A DNA stretch of 64,000 nucleotides from assembly GCA_963989245.1 (NCBI GenBank), contig OZ022339.1, positions 90,543,142 to 90,607,141 on the forward strand, given 5' to 3'. This document shows positions 26,946 through 41,900 of the stretch, in pieces. The DNA is from Nansenia antarctica. Lineage: Eukaryota; Chordata; Actinopteri; Argentiniformes; Microstomatidae. Every line of letters begins with the position of its first letter. The first letter of the stretch is position 1. A program made the position numbers and the translations under genes. Below the pieces are notes generated by a model. That model searched no databases, had not been told where the DNA came from, and was given only the letters and a program-made list of their open reading frames with translations.

Positions 26946-29900
26946 AGGGATTGGGCGATGGGGAGTGCTCTTGGACGAGTTAAGGCCGAACACTGTCTGA
27001 GGGGCGCGCCATGCAGACACAACAGAAGAGGGAGGACAAGCCAGACCAGGCGTGTTATGAGTGAGGAGGTGGATGAAGGGAGTGAGAACATCTGGACATC
27101 CACAGTCAGCCTCCTACCTCCTCCTCCTGGTTGGCTCTGGGCCACCTGCATCGTATCGAGCTTGACCGGCTTCCATAGATGGCTGCCAGGTTTTGCCGCG
27201 CACCCTGTTCACCGTTCAATTCAACCACATTTCAGAATGGGGCAAAGTCGTGCTTAACATGTGTCAATTTAGTCTGGTAAGAAAGTCAATTCAACTCGTC
27301 ATCCTGATGGACACTCTGGTTATTCATTTTGACCTTATGTATGAACACACAAAACAACCTGTTCAAGTGATACAAACTTAAAGAGAGCCATCCTATGGTT
27401 CACTGAGCAGTGGATAGAATCATACAAACACTGTCCTCTAACGACAAAGGTCTATACTCTACTATATGTCTATCTATTCTTCCATCACTCTATACTTCCA
27501 TCACTCGGTCCCTCTAGCCAAAGCTCCCACGGTGGCTTCCACATTAGTGAATGGCAGAGCTCTGGCTACTTCCCCTTCAACTCCACATGTATTTCAGTTG
27601 AAAAGCAAGTCTGTATTCTTAGGACTAGGATTGCTGTTCAAAGGACAGAGTTAGACATTCAAAGGTATTCTATGTATTCTCAAGGTATTTGAGGTAGGAC
27701 ACATTTCATATTTCAGTGATTTCCTGTATAGAGGATCAAGGAGGTACGTACCAGCTGGCCCTCAGCACGGACCTTGTTCAGCATGGCCTCCCGCTTACGC
27801 TGCAAGAACTCCTCCACCTGATTGGCCCGTCCCGCAGCCATCTGACCCCGTTGCCTGGAGACAAAGGGCCAAAATGATGACTTATTTACTTTACTTGTAA
27901 GTATTTTTTTATATGTAGTCCTTTGCATATTTGCTGCTGAAAATATGTATTTATAAAACATAATTGCACATTTCTGAGATGTATTATAGTGTAAAGCTTT
28001 ACGGCCAATCAGAGACAGTGTATGATCGTGGGTGACCCAATGGCTGACCTGCTAACATGGGCTTGCTTGGTGACGTGCTCCAGCCTCCGCAGCTCTCTCT
28101 TTACCGCCTCAGGTTCTGGGAGGCGGGCCGGGCCGCTGGGCAGCACTGGGCCAGCAGGTACACCCCTGAGAGAGACAACACAATCAATCAATCAATCAAA
28201 GCCCGGAGGGCATCAAAGATCCCAGCCACCCCAACCACAGTGTGTTTGAACCAATGCAGTCCAAAAGGCGTAGCCTCTTTTGGAGCCTCAAGGCCAAAAC
28301 TCTAACTAACAGCTACTTCCCCCAGGCGATCAGGCTCATGAACAAGCCTACTGTATATGTAGACAAATGTGCTTCACAAGCACATCCCATACATACGGAC
28401 TACCTAAGCTTAAGCTCACAGTCACTTTACTACTGTCACTTATGTCCTATACTATTGACACTATTATTGAATTATGCCTATTGCCTTATTGTCTCCAAAT
28501 TGCAAGATACTGCTAATTGTAAATAATCTTATTTGTCACTTATGTCCTGTACTATTGTCACTTTTTTGTATTATCTTGAATTATGCCTATTTTCTTGTGC
28601 TGCAATGTCAGGAATCGAAGCCTAAGAATTTTACTCTCACAATTAATGTAACACTTGTAATGTGACATAACAATAAACATAACAATAAACTTGAAACCAA
28701 TCAACCATTCAACATAGTTAAGAACTAACACAAAGGAGACTGAATGAATACATTGTTTGAAGTCTAAAAAGAGGGTTAGTTTAATTCTTTATTTAGTCGA
28801 TGAGGACATTTTTTTTCCCATTACAAAACGGGCAATCAAAATAGTAGGGGAGGCTGAAGCTACCTCATTGGACCATCTCCTCCTGTTGGTGGTGCCTCTC
28901 TGGCGCCCTCTATGGGCTGTGGAGCACCGTGGTGGTGGTCGTCATACTGGCCTCTGTTAGGGCCAGGGCCTTGGGCAGGAAACAGAGCAGCAGGACCTGG
29001 GCCAAGGACAGGAGCGCCGCACACAGCCATCATGCCTCCTCCAACGAAACACTGGTGAGAAAAGGAGAGGGTATGCTTTCTGTAGCCTAGCCCTAGTCCA
29101 TCTGGAGAAGAGTGTCTGCTCAATGACTCATATGCCATTGTAAAGTACAGGGAGGCGGATCTAGAATATAACTTCTATGGTGAAGACTTTGTAACAGATC
29201 CACAGGAGAGGTTTTCAATGAAGTGGAAGAGGAAGAGTGGGCATACCTTCCTCTCAGGACTACTGCCACCACTGGAGATCAGGACGTGCCTCCAGCCTTG
29301 CTCTCGTGCTCGGTTGATCTGGTGGATCTGGGGGTCCGAGGGAAGGTCACCGTTAGTGGATGTGCTCCTCAAATGTCTACTATTAAACAAACTAAAAAAC
29401 AAATGTCAACAAAATAACCATGACCTTCTTCTTTATGTCTCAAATTCCTCTGTGTCTATCCCTGCAGCTCTCTCTATCCTTAATTCATTTGGTGCTACAG
29501 TATATCTCAAAAGTGAGTACACCCTTTAGATTTTTGCAAATATTCTGTCATATCCTTTCAGGGGATAACACTATCTTAATGAAACTTTGATATAACTTAA
29601 AGTAGTCAGTGTGCTGCTTGAATAACAGTATAGATTTATTGTCCATTGAAAATTACTCAGTACACAGCTGTTAATGTCTAAACAGCTGGCAACAAAAGTG
29701 AGTACACCCCATAGTGAACATGTCTAAATTGTGCCCAAAGTGTCAATATTTTGTGTGACCACCATTGTTATCTAGCACTGCTTTAACCCTCCTGGGCATG
29801 GAATTCACCAGAGCTGCACAGGTTGCTTCTGGAATCTTCTTCCACTCCTCCATGACGACATCACGGAGCCCACGGATGTTGGACACCTCAACATGTGCTC

Positions 29901-32900
29901 AATTGGGTTTAGGTCTGGAGACATACTTGGCCAGTCCATCACCTTAACCTTCAGCTTCTTGAGCAAGGCCGTTGTCATCTTGGAGGTGTGTTTAGGGTCA
30001 TTATCATGAAAACTGCCCTAAAAAACGGCCCAGTTTCCGAAGAGAGGGGATCATGCTCTGCTGCAGGATGTCACAGTATATTGGAATTCATGTGTCTCTC
30101 AATGAAATGCAGCTCCCCAGTGCCGGCAGCACTCATGCAGCCCCAGACCATGATGCTGCCACCACCATGCTTGACTGTAGGCAAAACACATTTGTCTTGG
30201 TACTCCTCACCAGGGTGCCGCCACACACGCCGGACACCATCTGACCCAAACAGGTTTATTTTGGTCTCATCAGACCACAGGACATGGTTCCAGTAACTGG
30301 ACAATAAATCTATACTGTTATTCAAGCAGCACACTGACTACTTTAAGTTATATCAAAGTTTCAGTAGGATAATGTTATCCCCTGAAAGGATATAACAGAA
30401 TATTTGCAAAAATCTAAAGGGTGTACTCACTTTTGAGATATACTGTATCTGGCTACAAACTAAATTTAAGTAAAAGTGAACTATTCCCTTTAAGTAAAGC
30501 AGCACGTGACTGCCCCTTACATAGTCTGCCATTTAAAACTGCACCACATAACTTCACTAACTTAGGGATTCAGGTAACTGATAAGTTGACAGTAGTAAAG
30601 CTGATAAGCTAATTTCGCTCCTCTTCTGACCCGTGTGGAGGAGGACTTTGACCGCTGGTCAGTGCTAAATCTGTCTCTGGCTGCCCCAATTAATTCTGTC
30701 AAGATGAATACCCTCCCCAAATTGTTATACTTATTTCAATGTATACCCATTTTCATCCCCAAAAAATGTTTCTCTAAAATGTACACTATTATTTCAGACT
30801 TTATTTGGAACAAGAAAAACCCCAGGATACGCAAACAACTTTTACAGAGACCAAAGGCACTGGGTGGAATGGCTCTACCGAACTTGAGGTTTTACTATTG
30901 GGCTGCCAATCTGAGAATAATACAATCCTGGCTGCACTCTGATTCACATCACTCCCTGCCTGTTTGATTAACATCACTAGACCTGCCAACCTTCAGAAAT
31001 GTTTATGAATACCACTTGTTTTTGCAGAAAAAAAATCATACGCGTTTGTGTGAGGCAAATACACGCACGCTTGTGAAGCAAAACACATAAATTAATCTCA
31101 ATATGCCCAATATTCCGATTGGGCAAGAGTCATGTAAACACGTACCGAACCCGATTAAGGCAACATTGGGATTTTCCAGCGCCTGTCCTGGGCCGTCCCA
31201 CCACCCCTACCACTGTCCTCATAGGATACCCCTTACATTTAGACTAGGAGACCCCTTACATTTAGACTAGGAGACCCCTTACATTTAGACTAGGAGACCC
31301 CTTACATTTAGACTAGGAGACCCCTTACATTTAGACAAGGAGACCCCTTACATTTAGACAAGGAGACACCTTACATTTAGACAAGGAGACCCCTTACATT
31401 TAGACAAGGGTACACAGTCAATCCTAACATCACCACTAGACAACCATAGGATACCCCTTACATTTAGACAAGGGTACACTCATAGGGCGTTCACACCGGC
31501 AAAGAACCGTGGCGGTTCGCGTTCGCGAACCAAGTCTGGAACCGGCCGGCGCGTTCAGACCGAAACTCAATTGGTTCGGAACCTGAAAAGTTGGTTCGCA
31601 GCGCGAACCAGAAAATAGTGGTTCTCAAGCGCGAACCAAAACGTAGAACAGTCACGTCGTCAGTGGGTGTGTCATATTCTAGGCTGCAGAGACCAGCAAG
31701 AAGGAAGTAGGAAGCTAATCTAAATCTAATCATTAGTGATCAAAAACAATATCAAAAGTTTCATTATTCTCTCTATCTTCCTCACATGCTCAGCAAACAC
31801 ACACACACAGACATGCGTGAACACGAATTTCGTAAGCCATTTCCATTCCCGTAATGGAGCAGCTGATTAGTAAGAGAACGCATGTAGAAAGTGTTTTGTT
31901 TCATAGAAAATAGTGTTTATTTCAGATACTGTAGTGGAACATATTATCTTCATTTCCAGTGAAGTAGCTGGCATCTAGTTATGACATTTTTGTTCATCCC
32001 CGCCCCTTCATCACCCATCGTTAATGACGCGGATGGTTCTGGCTACACTGGTGTGAACACGGGCTCGTTCGCCAGACAGCACCAACGTTCGGAGGTTCCC
32101 GAACACGAACGCGAACCCATACGGTTCTTTGCCGGTGTGAAAGCCCTAACAGTCAATCAACCACCTGCTTCAGTGCAACAAGAATTGGGTTAAGTAGTTT
32201 CTATATTAAGTAAGTGACTATATAACCAGATACCTAAATACTTTGAACATCCCTGCACTATATACATGAAAACACAAAGGGGCATATACATTTATTTATT
32301 TATACATTAGTTGACACCATGATGTCAATGGGAAACGAGCGGCGCAATGCTACCAGAGATAAATGAGGCTGCATTCGTAAATACGCTCTGGAAATCTGAT
32401 CAGCACTCATGGAAGGCCTCTTTTCCAATCAAATTACTTGGTCCCTTTATGAAGTTGCACCTCCAAACAGCCTCACACACCTCCTAACCCACCTCCTAAC
32501 ACAGCCTCACACTCTGACATAGATATCGCGATTGTGCGCATGCACCACAAGTGCCTACCATTCACATCTTAAAATGTGTTCAATTAGTTGACAATACTAC
32601 CAAATGAATGAAAATGAATGAATTTCGATTAAATGGTAAATGGACTGACTTACAGTATATAGCGCCTTATTCCAAAGCGCTTTACAACGGCCTCTCATTC
32701 ACCCATTCACACACACATTCACACACCAATGGCGGCAAGCTACCATGCAAGGCGCCGGCCTGCTCATTGGGAGCAATTTGGCGTTCAGTGTCTTGCCCAA
32801 GGACACCTCGACATGTGGCCAGACGGGGCTCGAACTGCCGATTTGCCAACCTTGCGATCATTACACGGCGGCTCTACCTCCTGCGCCACAGCCGCCCCGA

Positions 32901-35900
32901 TTATTTTACGGTACTGTCTCAATTATATTTGAAGCATTTTCTGGGTCTACCAGTACGCGCATTCCCAGTGTACCTGAATACGCGGTTCCATGTGGCGAGA
33001 GATTCTTTTGTCAATTAACATGTAAACAGAATATTCCAGTTGCTACAGCGCATATAAACACCTTATTCGTAATATTACAATAACCAGAATATTGACCTTA
33101 ATCGGAATGGTGTGCATGTTAACGTAGTCAATGACACAATATCTGAATCCTCTTATTAAGTGGCTAACCATAGCAGATGATGGGATAAATAACGTTACAG
33201 AATCCTACCTATTTGATGTAAATTGAAGAATGTTTATCAGAAGCATTTTTCATAGGCTATAGGCCATCTCCAAAGCTGCCGCTGTAGTTGACAAAAAATC
33301 AATCCAGGTCCACTTTGGCGATGGCTCTCTCTTGTATTCCAAACTAATCCAAAGTGCTTGACAGTTGAATTCTCAAGAGGAATGGTAGGCTCTAGGCATG
33401 TTTATCTGTATTCCGTAAACAGCAGAATCTGAAGCAGGTAAAAGTGACGCAAGTGACGCTTGCGAATACGATTGATGGAACGAGTGAGTGAAGGTAGGAG
33501 GAACCAATCAGGCAGCTTTTTCAGTACCTTTCAGCTGACAATGCGTACCAGCGTACATTGACGTTAAAATGCGTACCTGCTACGCAAAATGCGTACAGGT
33601 TGGCAGGTCTGCATCACATCACTCCCTGCCTGCTTGGCTTGAAATGGAGGCTACATCCTGTAGGCCAGCATCTCTCTCAGCATTAGCTCACTTTCCCATT
33701 AAGAGCCCCCCCCCCCCCCCCCCCTCTGTTTACACAAAAAATGTAATTGTCAAATCGTCCTTGAGAATTTGGAGTCAGTTCAAACGCTGCTTTGGTCTCC
33801 AAACATCCTCTACGTTAGCCCCTATAAACATACTCTACGTTAGCCCCTATAAACCGTCAAGGCCCTGAACACAGAAAAGGCCTAAGTTCTGGGCCCAGGA
33901 CAGTCCGGACGGATTGTATGGCAGCTAGTGCTGAGGCACAAACATGTACATTTTCAAGCCTGCAAACTGTGACACTTTAAAATAATGTGAAAAAATACTT
34001 TTTGTGCAATATGACAACCCTAGTTGACTATCTGTGCAGTATAGTACAGTGGATTGTGTACATAGCCTTTATTGATGTAAACCAGCTCCTTACCTTCTTG
34101 TGATTTTATGCATCTATGCTTTTTCTAAAATGTGTTTTCTTTTTCCTTTCCTAACACCAGGGGAGCCACCCCTCCTAAATTTCGTTGTTTGGTACCTGTA
34201 CTGTAGCAATGACAAATAAAGTCCATTCCATTCCATTCCATAAACATACTCTATGTTAGCCCCTATAAACATACTCTATGTTAGCCCCTATAAACATACT
34301 CTACGTTAGCCCCTATAAACATACTCTATGTTAGCCCCTATAAACATACTCTATGTTAGCCCCTATAAACATACTCTACGTTAGCCCCTATAAACATACT
34401 CTACGTTAGCCCCTATAAACATCCTCTACGTTAGCCCCTATAAACGTCCTCTACGTTAGCCCCTATAAACATACCCTACGTTAGCGCCTATAAACATACT
34501 CTACGTTAGCCCCTATAAACATACTCTACGTTAGCCCCTATAACTGCAAATCTTGTTTTTCCTCCATCCTTAGTAGATGGTGCATTTACTATTTGGTCCA
34601 ACCAAGGCATCAAATCATTCAAAGACCTGTATATTGATAACACATTTGTGTCTTTTCAACAGCTATCTGAAAAGTTTGCTCTACATAGGCAGCATTTCTT
34701 TAGGTATCTACAGGTCCGCAGTTTTGTCAGTAATAGATTTCCTCAGTTTCCTAATCATTCATCATTAGACACATTCCTTAAACCAGTACCTGTTCTGAAG
34801 GGATTCTTCTTCGGCGTATGGGTTGTTGTTTTCCTCTCCACTCCACCAGGCTCGGGGCCGAGGGGCTACCCTTTTACCACCCCAAGACCTGGTTGAGGGG
34901 CTCACCCGGGCTATATTTCTGGACACCCCTCCAGAAGCCACGTCATCTAATACCGACAGACCATGCATCCTGTTGGGTGGGTGGTACACTGGGCAATCCA
35001 GGATAACATGGTCTGCGGTTTGGTCCTCTGCGCCACACTCGCACAACGCATTTGGGGCCAAGCCCCATCTGTGCATTGATGAGCGGAAACGCCCGACGCC
35101 GGTCCGGAGACGATTGAGCCTCACCCAGGATAGCCTTGGCAAGTCCATCCCGAGGGGCTCAGGGCCGGCGACTGGGATGTGGTCACGGAGTTTGGAGGTG
35201 TTTGCCTCCCACTCCGCGCGCCACATATAATCCGCCCATCCTGCCAAATGGGTGTCTCGACTTGAGACGCCGGGAGGGCTCCGCTGTTATAGTGAGCCTA
35301 TCATGGAGCAGATGGTTATTAAGCTCCACAGCCCGCCAGGCGAGACGTGCTGTGGCTCCCATGCGACGGAGGCCTGCGGGCTGGATGCCTGCTAGGATGG
35401 GAAGGTTGTCCACGGGGGTAGGACGCAGGCATCCTGTCACAATGCGCAAGGCTTTGTTTATAGGCGAGTCGATGAGGCAGGTGTGGGCACTGCGACACCA
35501 TACTGAGGCGCAGTATTCACTAGTTGAATAAACGAGGGCTAGGGCTGCCGTGTGCCGGCGCCCCAGCCCGAGCCAACCAGTCGCCTCATCAACACCACAC
35601 AAGCTGTTAACTTCTTGCGCAGTGACTCGAGGTGCCGGCGAAACGTGAGCGTCCTGTCCAATGTCACGCCGAGATAGAGTGGCTCAGCGGAACATGGCAG
35701 GGGAGTTCCATCTAGGTGTACTCTAAGCTCACGTTTGAGCTCCCTGTTGTTAAGGTGGAAGGCAGCCGACACCGTCTTTGCCTCGCTAAGCTTCAATCTC
35801 CATTTCCGGAAGTATGCCACTAGTGTCTGCATGTCCTGGCTCAGAATCCCCTCCACAGACTTCCAATTTCCAGCAGAGTACACCACTGCGAGGTCGTCTG

Positions 35901-38900
35901 CGTAGGCGTACTTCCGCGAGAGTGTGTTGGGCAGGTCATAGGTGTAGATATTATAGAGGAGGGGGGCCAGGACCGATCCCTGAGGGACGCCGTTCTTAAG
36001 GCGTCGAAGCCTGCTTAGCTGTCTGCAACCGGTGGTGAGGGTAAAGCTGCGGTTACGGATGAGCTCCATGATCATTCTGACCATGTGCCTGTCCGGCAGC
36101 AGGCGGAGCAGCTTGCAGGTGAGGCCGCGATGCCATACGGTATCGTAGGCAGCCGTCAGTTCTATAAAGACGGCCCCGGCCTTCTTTTTTGCCGAAAAGC
36201 AATCCTCGATGTCTTGAGTCATAAGGTTGACTTGATCTACGGTCGACCTCCCGCGTCGGAACCCGGCCTGCTCACGTGGGAGCAGCGGGTCGACAATTGG
36301 TTTGTAGCTAATGCGACGTCCGCGTGGGATGGATTTTTTTGCCGCTTTCACCAACATGCCGCAGAAGTCCCGGTACGCCTCATCCACGTTGTTAGAGTTA
36401 GGCGATGGGAGGTGCCTTGTGGATTTGTTGGTAAGGAGGCGGAAGCGTTTACAGTAGGCCTTTCGGAACTTTCCTAGCACACGTCTATCAGGGAGCCGGT
36501 TGTCAGCGCTGGCACTCGCGAATGCCAGGTCAGGGTTCGTCCCAGTGTTCCAGCGACCGGAGCGGAAGCTGGCTGCGCCCTTGGGGTCATACAACAGGGC
36601 CAGGCTGTTATTAGCTGCCCAGACAGCCAGGTTCTCTCCGTCGGGTGAATTGGTACGGTAGCCCCAGTCTTCATGCTGGCAATTGAAGTCACCAGCATAG
36701 ATACAGGGGTGGGGGAACACTGGTAGACACACTGGTGTGATTCGCGAGGGTGGAGGTTTGTCGATGTTGACGATTTTTAGACCGGCAACGTCCACGCACA
36801 GCCACTCAATCTCCGAGTCAGCCGGGGATTGGTCAGCGAGAGTCCAGCTCAACCTTTGTTGGACAAATGTGGCGAGGCCATGCTTCCTGCTCAGGGTAGA
36901 CCCAGCTAGATCAAAGTTTGGTAGAACTAGCTTGTCTGCTGATATGCAGTGGGTCTCCTGGAGGAGAATGACGAGGGCCTTGGTGGTATTGGCCAGGTGT
37001 TCGATGACGTCGATCCTACTGGGGGTTAGTCCTTCGGTGTTCAGCTGCAGTATTCTGGGTTCGAGGTCAGCAGACCTCTCCCCCGGCTGCTGCCGAACAC
37101 CAGCCCGGGTGAGGGGCCCTGGTTGGCAAACTTTGTCTCACTTCTTGCCTTTAGCAGTCATTAGCTACTTACGGGGGTTACCACGAGAAGGTGTTTGCCA
37201 CGCCACATCAACATGCACGGATGCTGAATGCTCTCTATTCGCTTGGTGATTCGCAGTTCGCACAAGGTTTTCCACTTGTTGTGAACTTAGAGTTCACTAG
37301 CTTTAGAGAGGGATTGATGTCCCATATCTATGCTCAGATTTGTTCCCTTCATCTAGTTACCTTAAACTCCATTAAAACTCTCTGGGAAGTAGATCTTGGT
37401 GAGGAGATCTCTGAGGAACTTTGGGAGGAGGCCCTTGCTAAAGTACACAAATCATCGATCTGTGCGAAACATGGACTGATCCAGTGCAAAATTGTGCATC
37501 GCACTTTACAAAGGTCAGGCTCTCTAGGATCTATAATGATGTAGACCCAATTTGTGACAGATGTCGCCAAGCACCAGCAAGTCATGCACACATGTTCTGG
37601 TCTTGTCCGGCTTTACATATTTGTTTTGCTTCCTGCTTCTGAGTAGATTAGACGTGTTTCTCCCTCGCTCCTCTCCTAGCACTGCTTTCCTGCTTTTTTC
37701 TTGCTTCTTTTTTATAGTTTTAACTATTTTTTATATAGCTTTTATTCCTACCATGCCTGCTATCTGTCAAAGTTGTGTGGATCTTTCAAAGAGTGTAGAC
37801 TTATTGGAATATACTCTCTAGGGGCGACTCTCCGCAATCAAGAATCGCTACGCTAATGGTTCTCCACCCACGCAAGCCTTTGAAGAGGATTTAAATCAAA
37901 ATTCACACTTCCCAAAGCTAACGAGGCAGGTGACAGCTGCAAAATTCACTGGACAGATGAATTATCCCCCGAAACTACTGAAAAGCAGCCAACTGAAGTC
38001 CTCGTTAGCACCGTTAGCATCAACAGGTAGGCCCGAGCCATGGGCTTGCATGACTAAACAGAGCCGAGATCGGAGTCTGAGACACCGGCCCGCGGAGCAG
38101 CGAGCTGGCATGACTCCCAAGGCCTGAGATAAGAACATCAGTCACGCCAAGATTTCCCAGGCCTGGGAATCACGTGACTCCCTGCCCCCCCCCGGTGACT
38201 CCCCGGCCCGCAGGCACGAGCTCAAGGTCACCCCCTCCTTCTTCTACATCTCTGTGTGATATGCAGCGGATGAAACAGACTTCACCTCCAAAACATACTT
38301 TGTTGATTGGAGACTCGCCGATCAGAAACGTAAGAGGTAAAAAATTACATATCCACTGTCTTCCTAACCTAACGGTCTCAGAAATAACAAAAGATTTGGA
38401 AGAAACACTGTCTAAAAACCCAGACACAAAGCGTCTTGTATTACATGTGGGACAAACCGATTCACGTAAAATGGGCTCAGTAGACTTGAAATGTGATTTC
38501 ATGGAACTTTTCAATAGACTTGACAAGCTTAAGATTGAGACATTCATCTGTGGACCACTACCCACTGTTGACAGAGGTAACCTTGAATTCAGCCGGCTCC
38601 TAAGTCTTAACACGTGGCTCTCTGGTGCGTGCAAACTTAAAAGGCTGAAATTCATTGACCGCTGGAACATATTCTGGAGGCAGAGAGACCTATTCAAAAG
38701 AGATGGCCTCCACTTAAACAGATCGGGAGAATACCATTTAATGAACAACATACTCTTCAACCTCATAAACTCTGCTCCCCCTTCCCTCAATGCTCTTGAA
38801 CCAACTGAAAGGCCTACAGCGCAGGATTCTTCAGACTCAGCACAGGCAGCTGAACTGCTCACAGTGGATAAACTCTCCCCACAGTCCTGCGACTCATCAC

Positions 38901-41900
38901 AGCCTACAGTAAAGGGCCCTCCAAACTCATCACAGCTGGCTGAAGTGCGTGCTGCAGATGACTTATCAATCTCCCCATCGCAACTGCCTAAACTGCGCTC
39001 CACAGTCACCAGGGCAAAACTAATCATTAGCCAACTCGTTGAACCCGCACTATGGCGACAGTCCAGCCCCTTTTCTCTCCCCCCACCCTCCCTCCCTGCC
39101 CCCGACCTAAACCACTCTACCCCAAACTCCCAGAGACACTCATCCACTGAGTCCACTGAGCTCACCTTCCTCCAACTCACGCCATTCCTGCCTTTCTCAG
39201 ATAGGTTAGAGAAAATGGTGAAGACAGGAGTAGAGCTCACCCCGAGAGCTGCTCCATCTCAGGCAACTCTCCATTCTACAACACCTGGCCCCACACTCCC
39301 TGTGACGCCAGCCTCATCAACAATGCCATCCTCATCAACAATACCCATCGCCCTACCCCGCCACAGGATGCTATCTACAACACCCATCCCCATCCCCCGG
39401 ATGACACCCAGAATCAGTTGATGCTCTAACAGTCCCTGCTTCCATAGAGTTGATACCATTGACATTCCTGATATAAAGCTGGGACTCTCAATTCTTGCTA
39501 TCCCTGTTCATATCAGTAACAGAACAGTTAATTGCAAGTCTGAATGCTTTATACACCCCTCAAATTTAATTTCTGTACCCTGCCACACACAGCGACCAAA
39601 CACAAAACCACTCAAGCTAGCACTTTTCAATGCCAGATCCTTAGCTAATAAGTCTCTCTTAATAAACGACTTGATTAGCTCCTATGAACTAGATTTCGTA
39701 TTTATCACTGAGAACTGGTTAGATAAAGATAACAAGACACCAATTCTTATTGAGTCAGCACACCCCAATTTTAGAACCTTAGATGTCGTTAGATCCCACA
39801 AAAAAGGTGGTGGAATCGCCTCTTTCTTCCGAGACAGTTTTAACTGCAAACAGACATCCTTCAGGGAATTTTTAGCATTTGAATATCTTTCAGTTGTTTT
39901 GTTGTTCCACTCCATAATTTTATACAGACCACCCCAATAGTCGACTAGCTTCTTTAATGAACTTACAGAGCTTCTCTCCATCATTACTACTGAATTTAAT
40001 GGTCTGATCATTGCTGGTGATTTCAATATTCATGTAGATAACTCAGAGGACAACAAAGCCAAAGAACTGTCTGTTCTGTTAGCTCCCTGGAGAACTGCCC
40101 CATCCGTAAAGACCCAAAAAAGAGAATGTCGTAAAGCAGAGCGCAGATGGAGAAAAACGAACCTTCAAGTCCACTATAAAGAGAATCTTCAAAACTATAA
40201 CTTAGAAATAAGAAGCGCCAGGCAATAATTTTTCTCTAAGATCATAAACAATAACATCAATAATGCCCGCATCCTTTTCAGAACTGTTGACAGACTAACA
40301 AATCCCCCAACACCCATTGCTCAGGAATTTCACTCGACTAGTAAATGCAATGAGCTTGCATCCTTTTTTAACAATAAAATAGAAACCATTAGACAAGGCA
40401 TTAGGTCTTCTGTGTCAGGCATGAAAAACATGTCCCCATTAACAACCCCAAATAGGGCGGACATAACAACCATGTCACAATTTAACACCATCGATTACAA
40501 GACCCTAGATAAAATCATGTCACGTCTTAAACCATCCACCTGTGCCCTTGATGTCCTGCCAACAAGCTTTTTAAAAAAATACAGTCGTTCGTTCACCGAA
40601 CGACTGTAGTCCCATTGACAATCTCTGTAATTGCATTGAGCAAATTGCAATCTCTGTAATTGCATTGAGCAAATAAACGCCTGGATGACACAAAACTTCC
40701 TCCAACTAAACAAGGACAAAACAGAGATGATTGTATTCGGTGCACCTGATAAAAGATTGAAAGTCAGTGCAAAACCTGATTCTTTCTCTCTTCAAACTAA
40801 AAAACAGGTCAGAAATCTTGGTGCAATTCTAGACTTCGATCTAAACTTCAACAGCTACATAAACTCGATAACTAAATCAGCCTACTATCACCTGAAAAAC
40901 ATAAGAATGAGAGGTTTCATGTCCAAGCAAGACCTTGAAAAACTCATCCATGATTTGATTATTGTAATGATCTACTAACAGGTCTATCTAAAGGAGCTGT
41001 TCGTAAATTGCAGCTCATCCAAAACGCCACTGCCAGGGTCCTAACAAAAACAAAGAAATTTGAACACATTACACCAATCCTGAGATCCCTGCACTGGCTA
41101 CCAGTCTCTCAGAGAATTGAATTCAACATCCTCCTAATTCCATACAAATCACAAAATGGTCTTGGACCAAAATACATATCAGATCTCCTCCCACCCTATA
41201 TTCCCGCAAGGTCCCTAAGGTCAGCTGAGACTAATCATAATAAGAATAATTCCAAGAGTAAAAACAGAACACAGTGCAGCAGCTTTCAGTCACGCTGCTG
41301 CATGCTCCTGGAACAAACTCACTGAAGAAATCAAACAGGTCCAAACCCTTAAAATATTTAAATCTAAGCTAAAAACCTTCATGTTTTGCACCAGTTATGA
41401 ATAAACACAAACACTTCTATCAATGTCTTTTTTCCATTAACTATTGTCTCTTTAAATGTTTTATCTATTTACTTCTTATATTTGCTTTTATTCATTGTAA
41501 TTTTTATTTTCTTATGCTCCTCTTGCTGTATTTTTAAATAATGTATGTAAAGCACTTTGAATTGCCCCTGTTGTATGAAATGTGCTATACAAATAAACTT
41601 GCCTTGCCGTACATTCTTATTGGATCGAAATCTTTAGATCACTGTTGGAAGTCACTGGAAAGCCAATTGATCCTAATGCTATCACTAATTGCTCCACCCA
41701 CACTGCCACTCTCTTCCCTGGAGACAACCTATATAGCCTTTGTAACTTTACTGGCCAGACGCTTGATATTGCTCAGGTGGAAATCTTCAACTCCTCCCTT
41801 GCATACCTTGTGGATAAAATAAGTGTTACATGTTGCTAAACTGGAGAGGATCAGGTGCATAATGATAACATCCCTGAGGAAGTTTGATAAGATGTGGGAC

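Larger units (their letters stand above)
30963..33613. mobile_element. 2.65-kb composite insert flanked by a 19-bp direct repeat
   Basis: TCACATCACTCCCTGCCTG occurs at 30944-30962 and 33614-33632, bracketing the insert. Near its ends lie inverted repeats AGACCTGCCAACCT (30979-30992) and its complement (33597-33610). Inside are a 23-bp tandem array, a MITE and a SINE. Family unknown. Confidence 0.7.

Noticed and set aside
26958..27257. 99-codon plus-strand ORF between NEK1 exons
   Set aside because: No recognisable domain, no splice context and no similarity I could recognise; likely chance.
35539..36852. 437-codon ORF as a possible host gene
   Set aside because: It carries LINE endonuclease and YADD reverse-transcriptase motifs, has an internal deletion, and sits inside an L1 with a likely target duplication.
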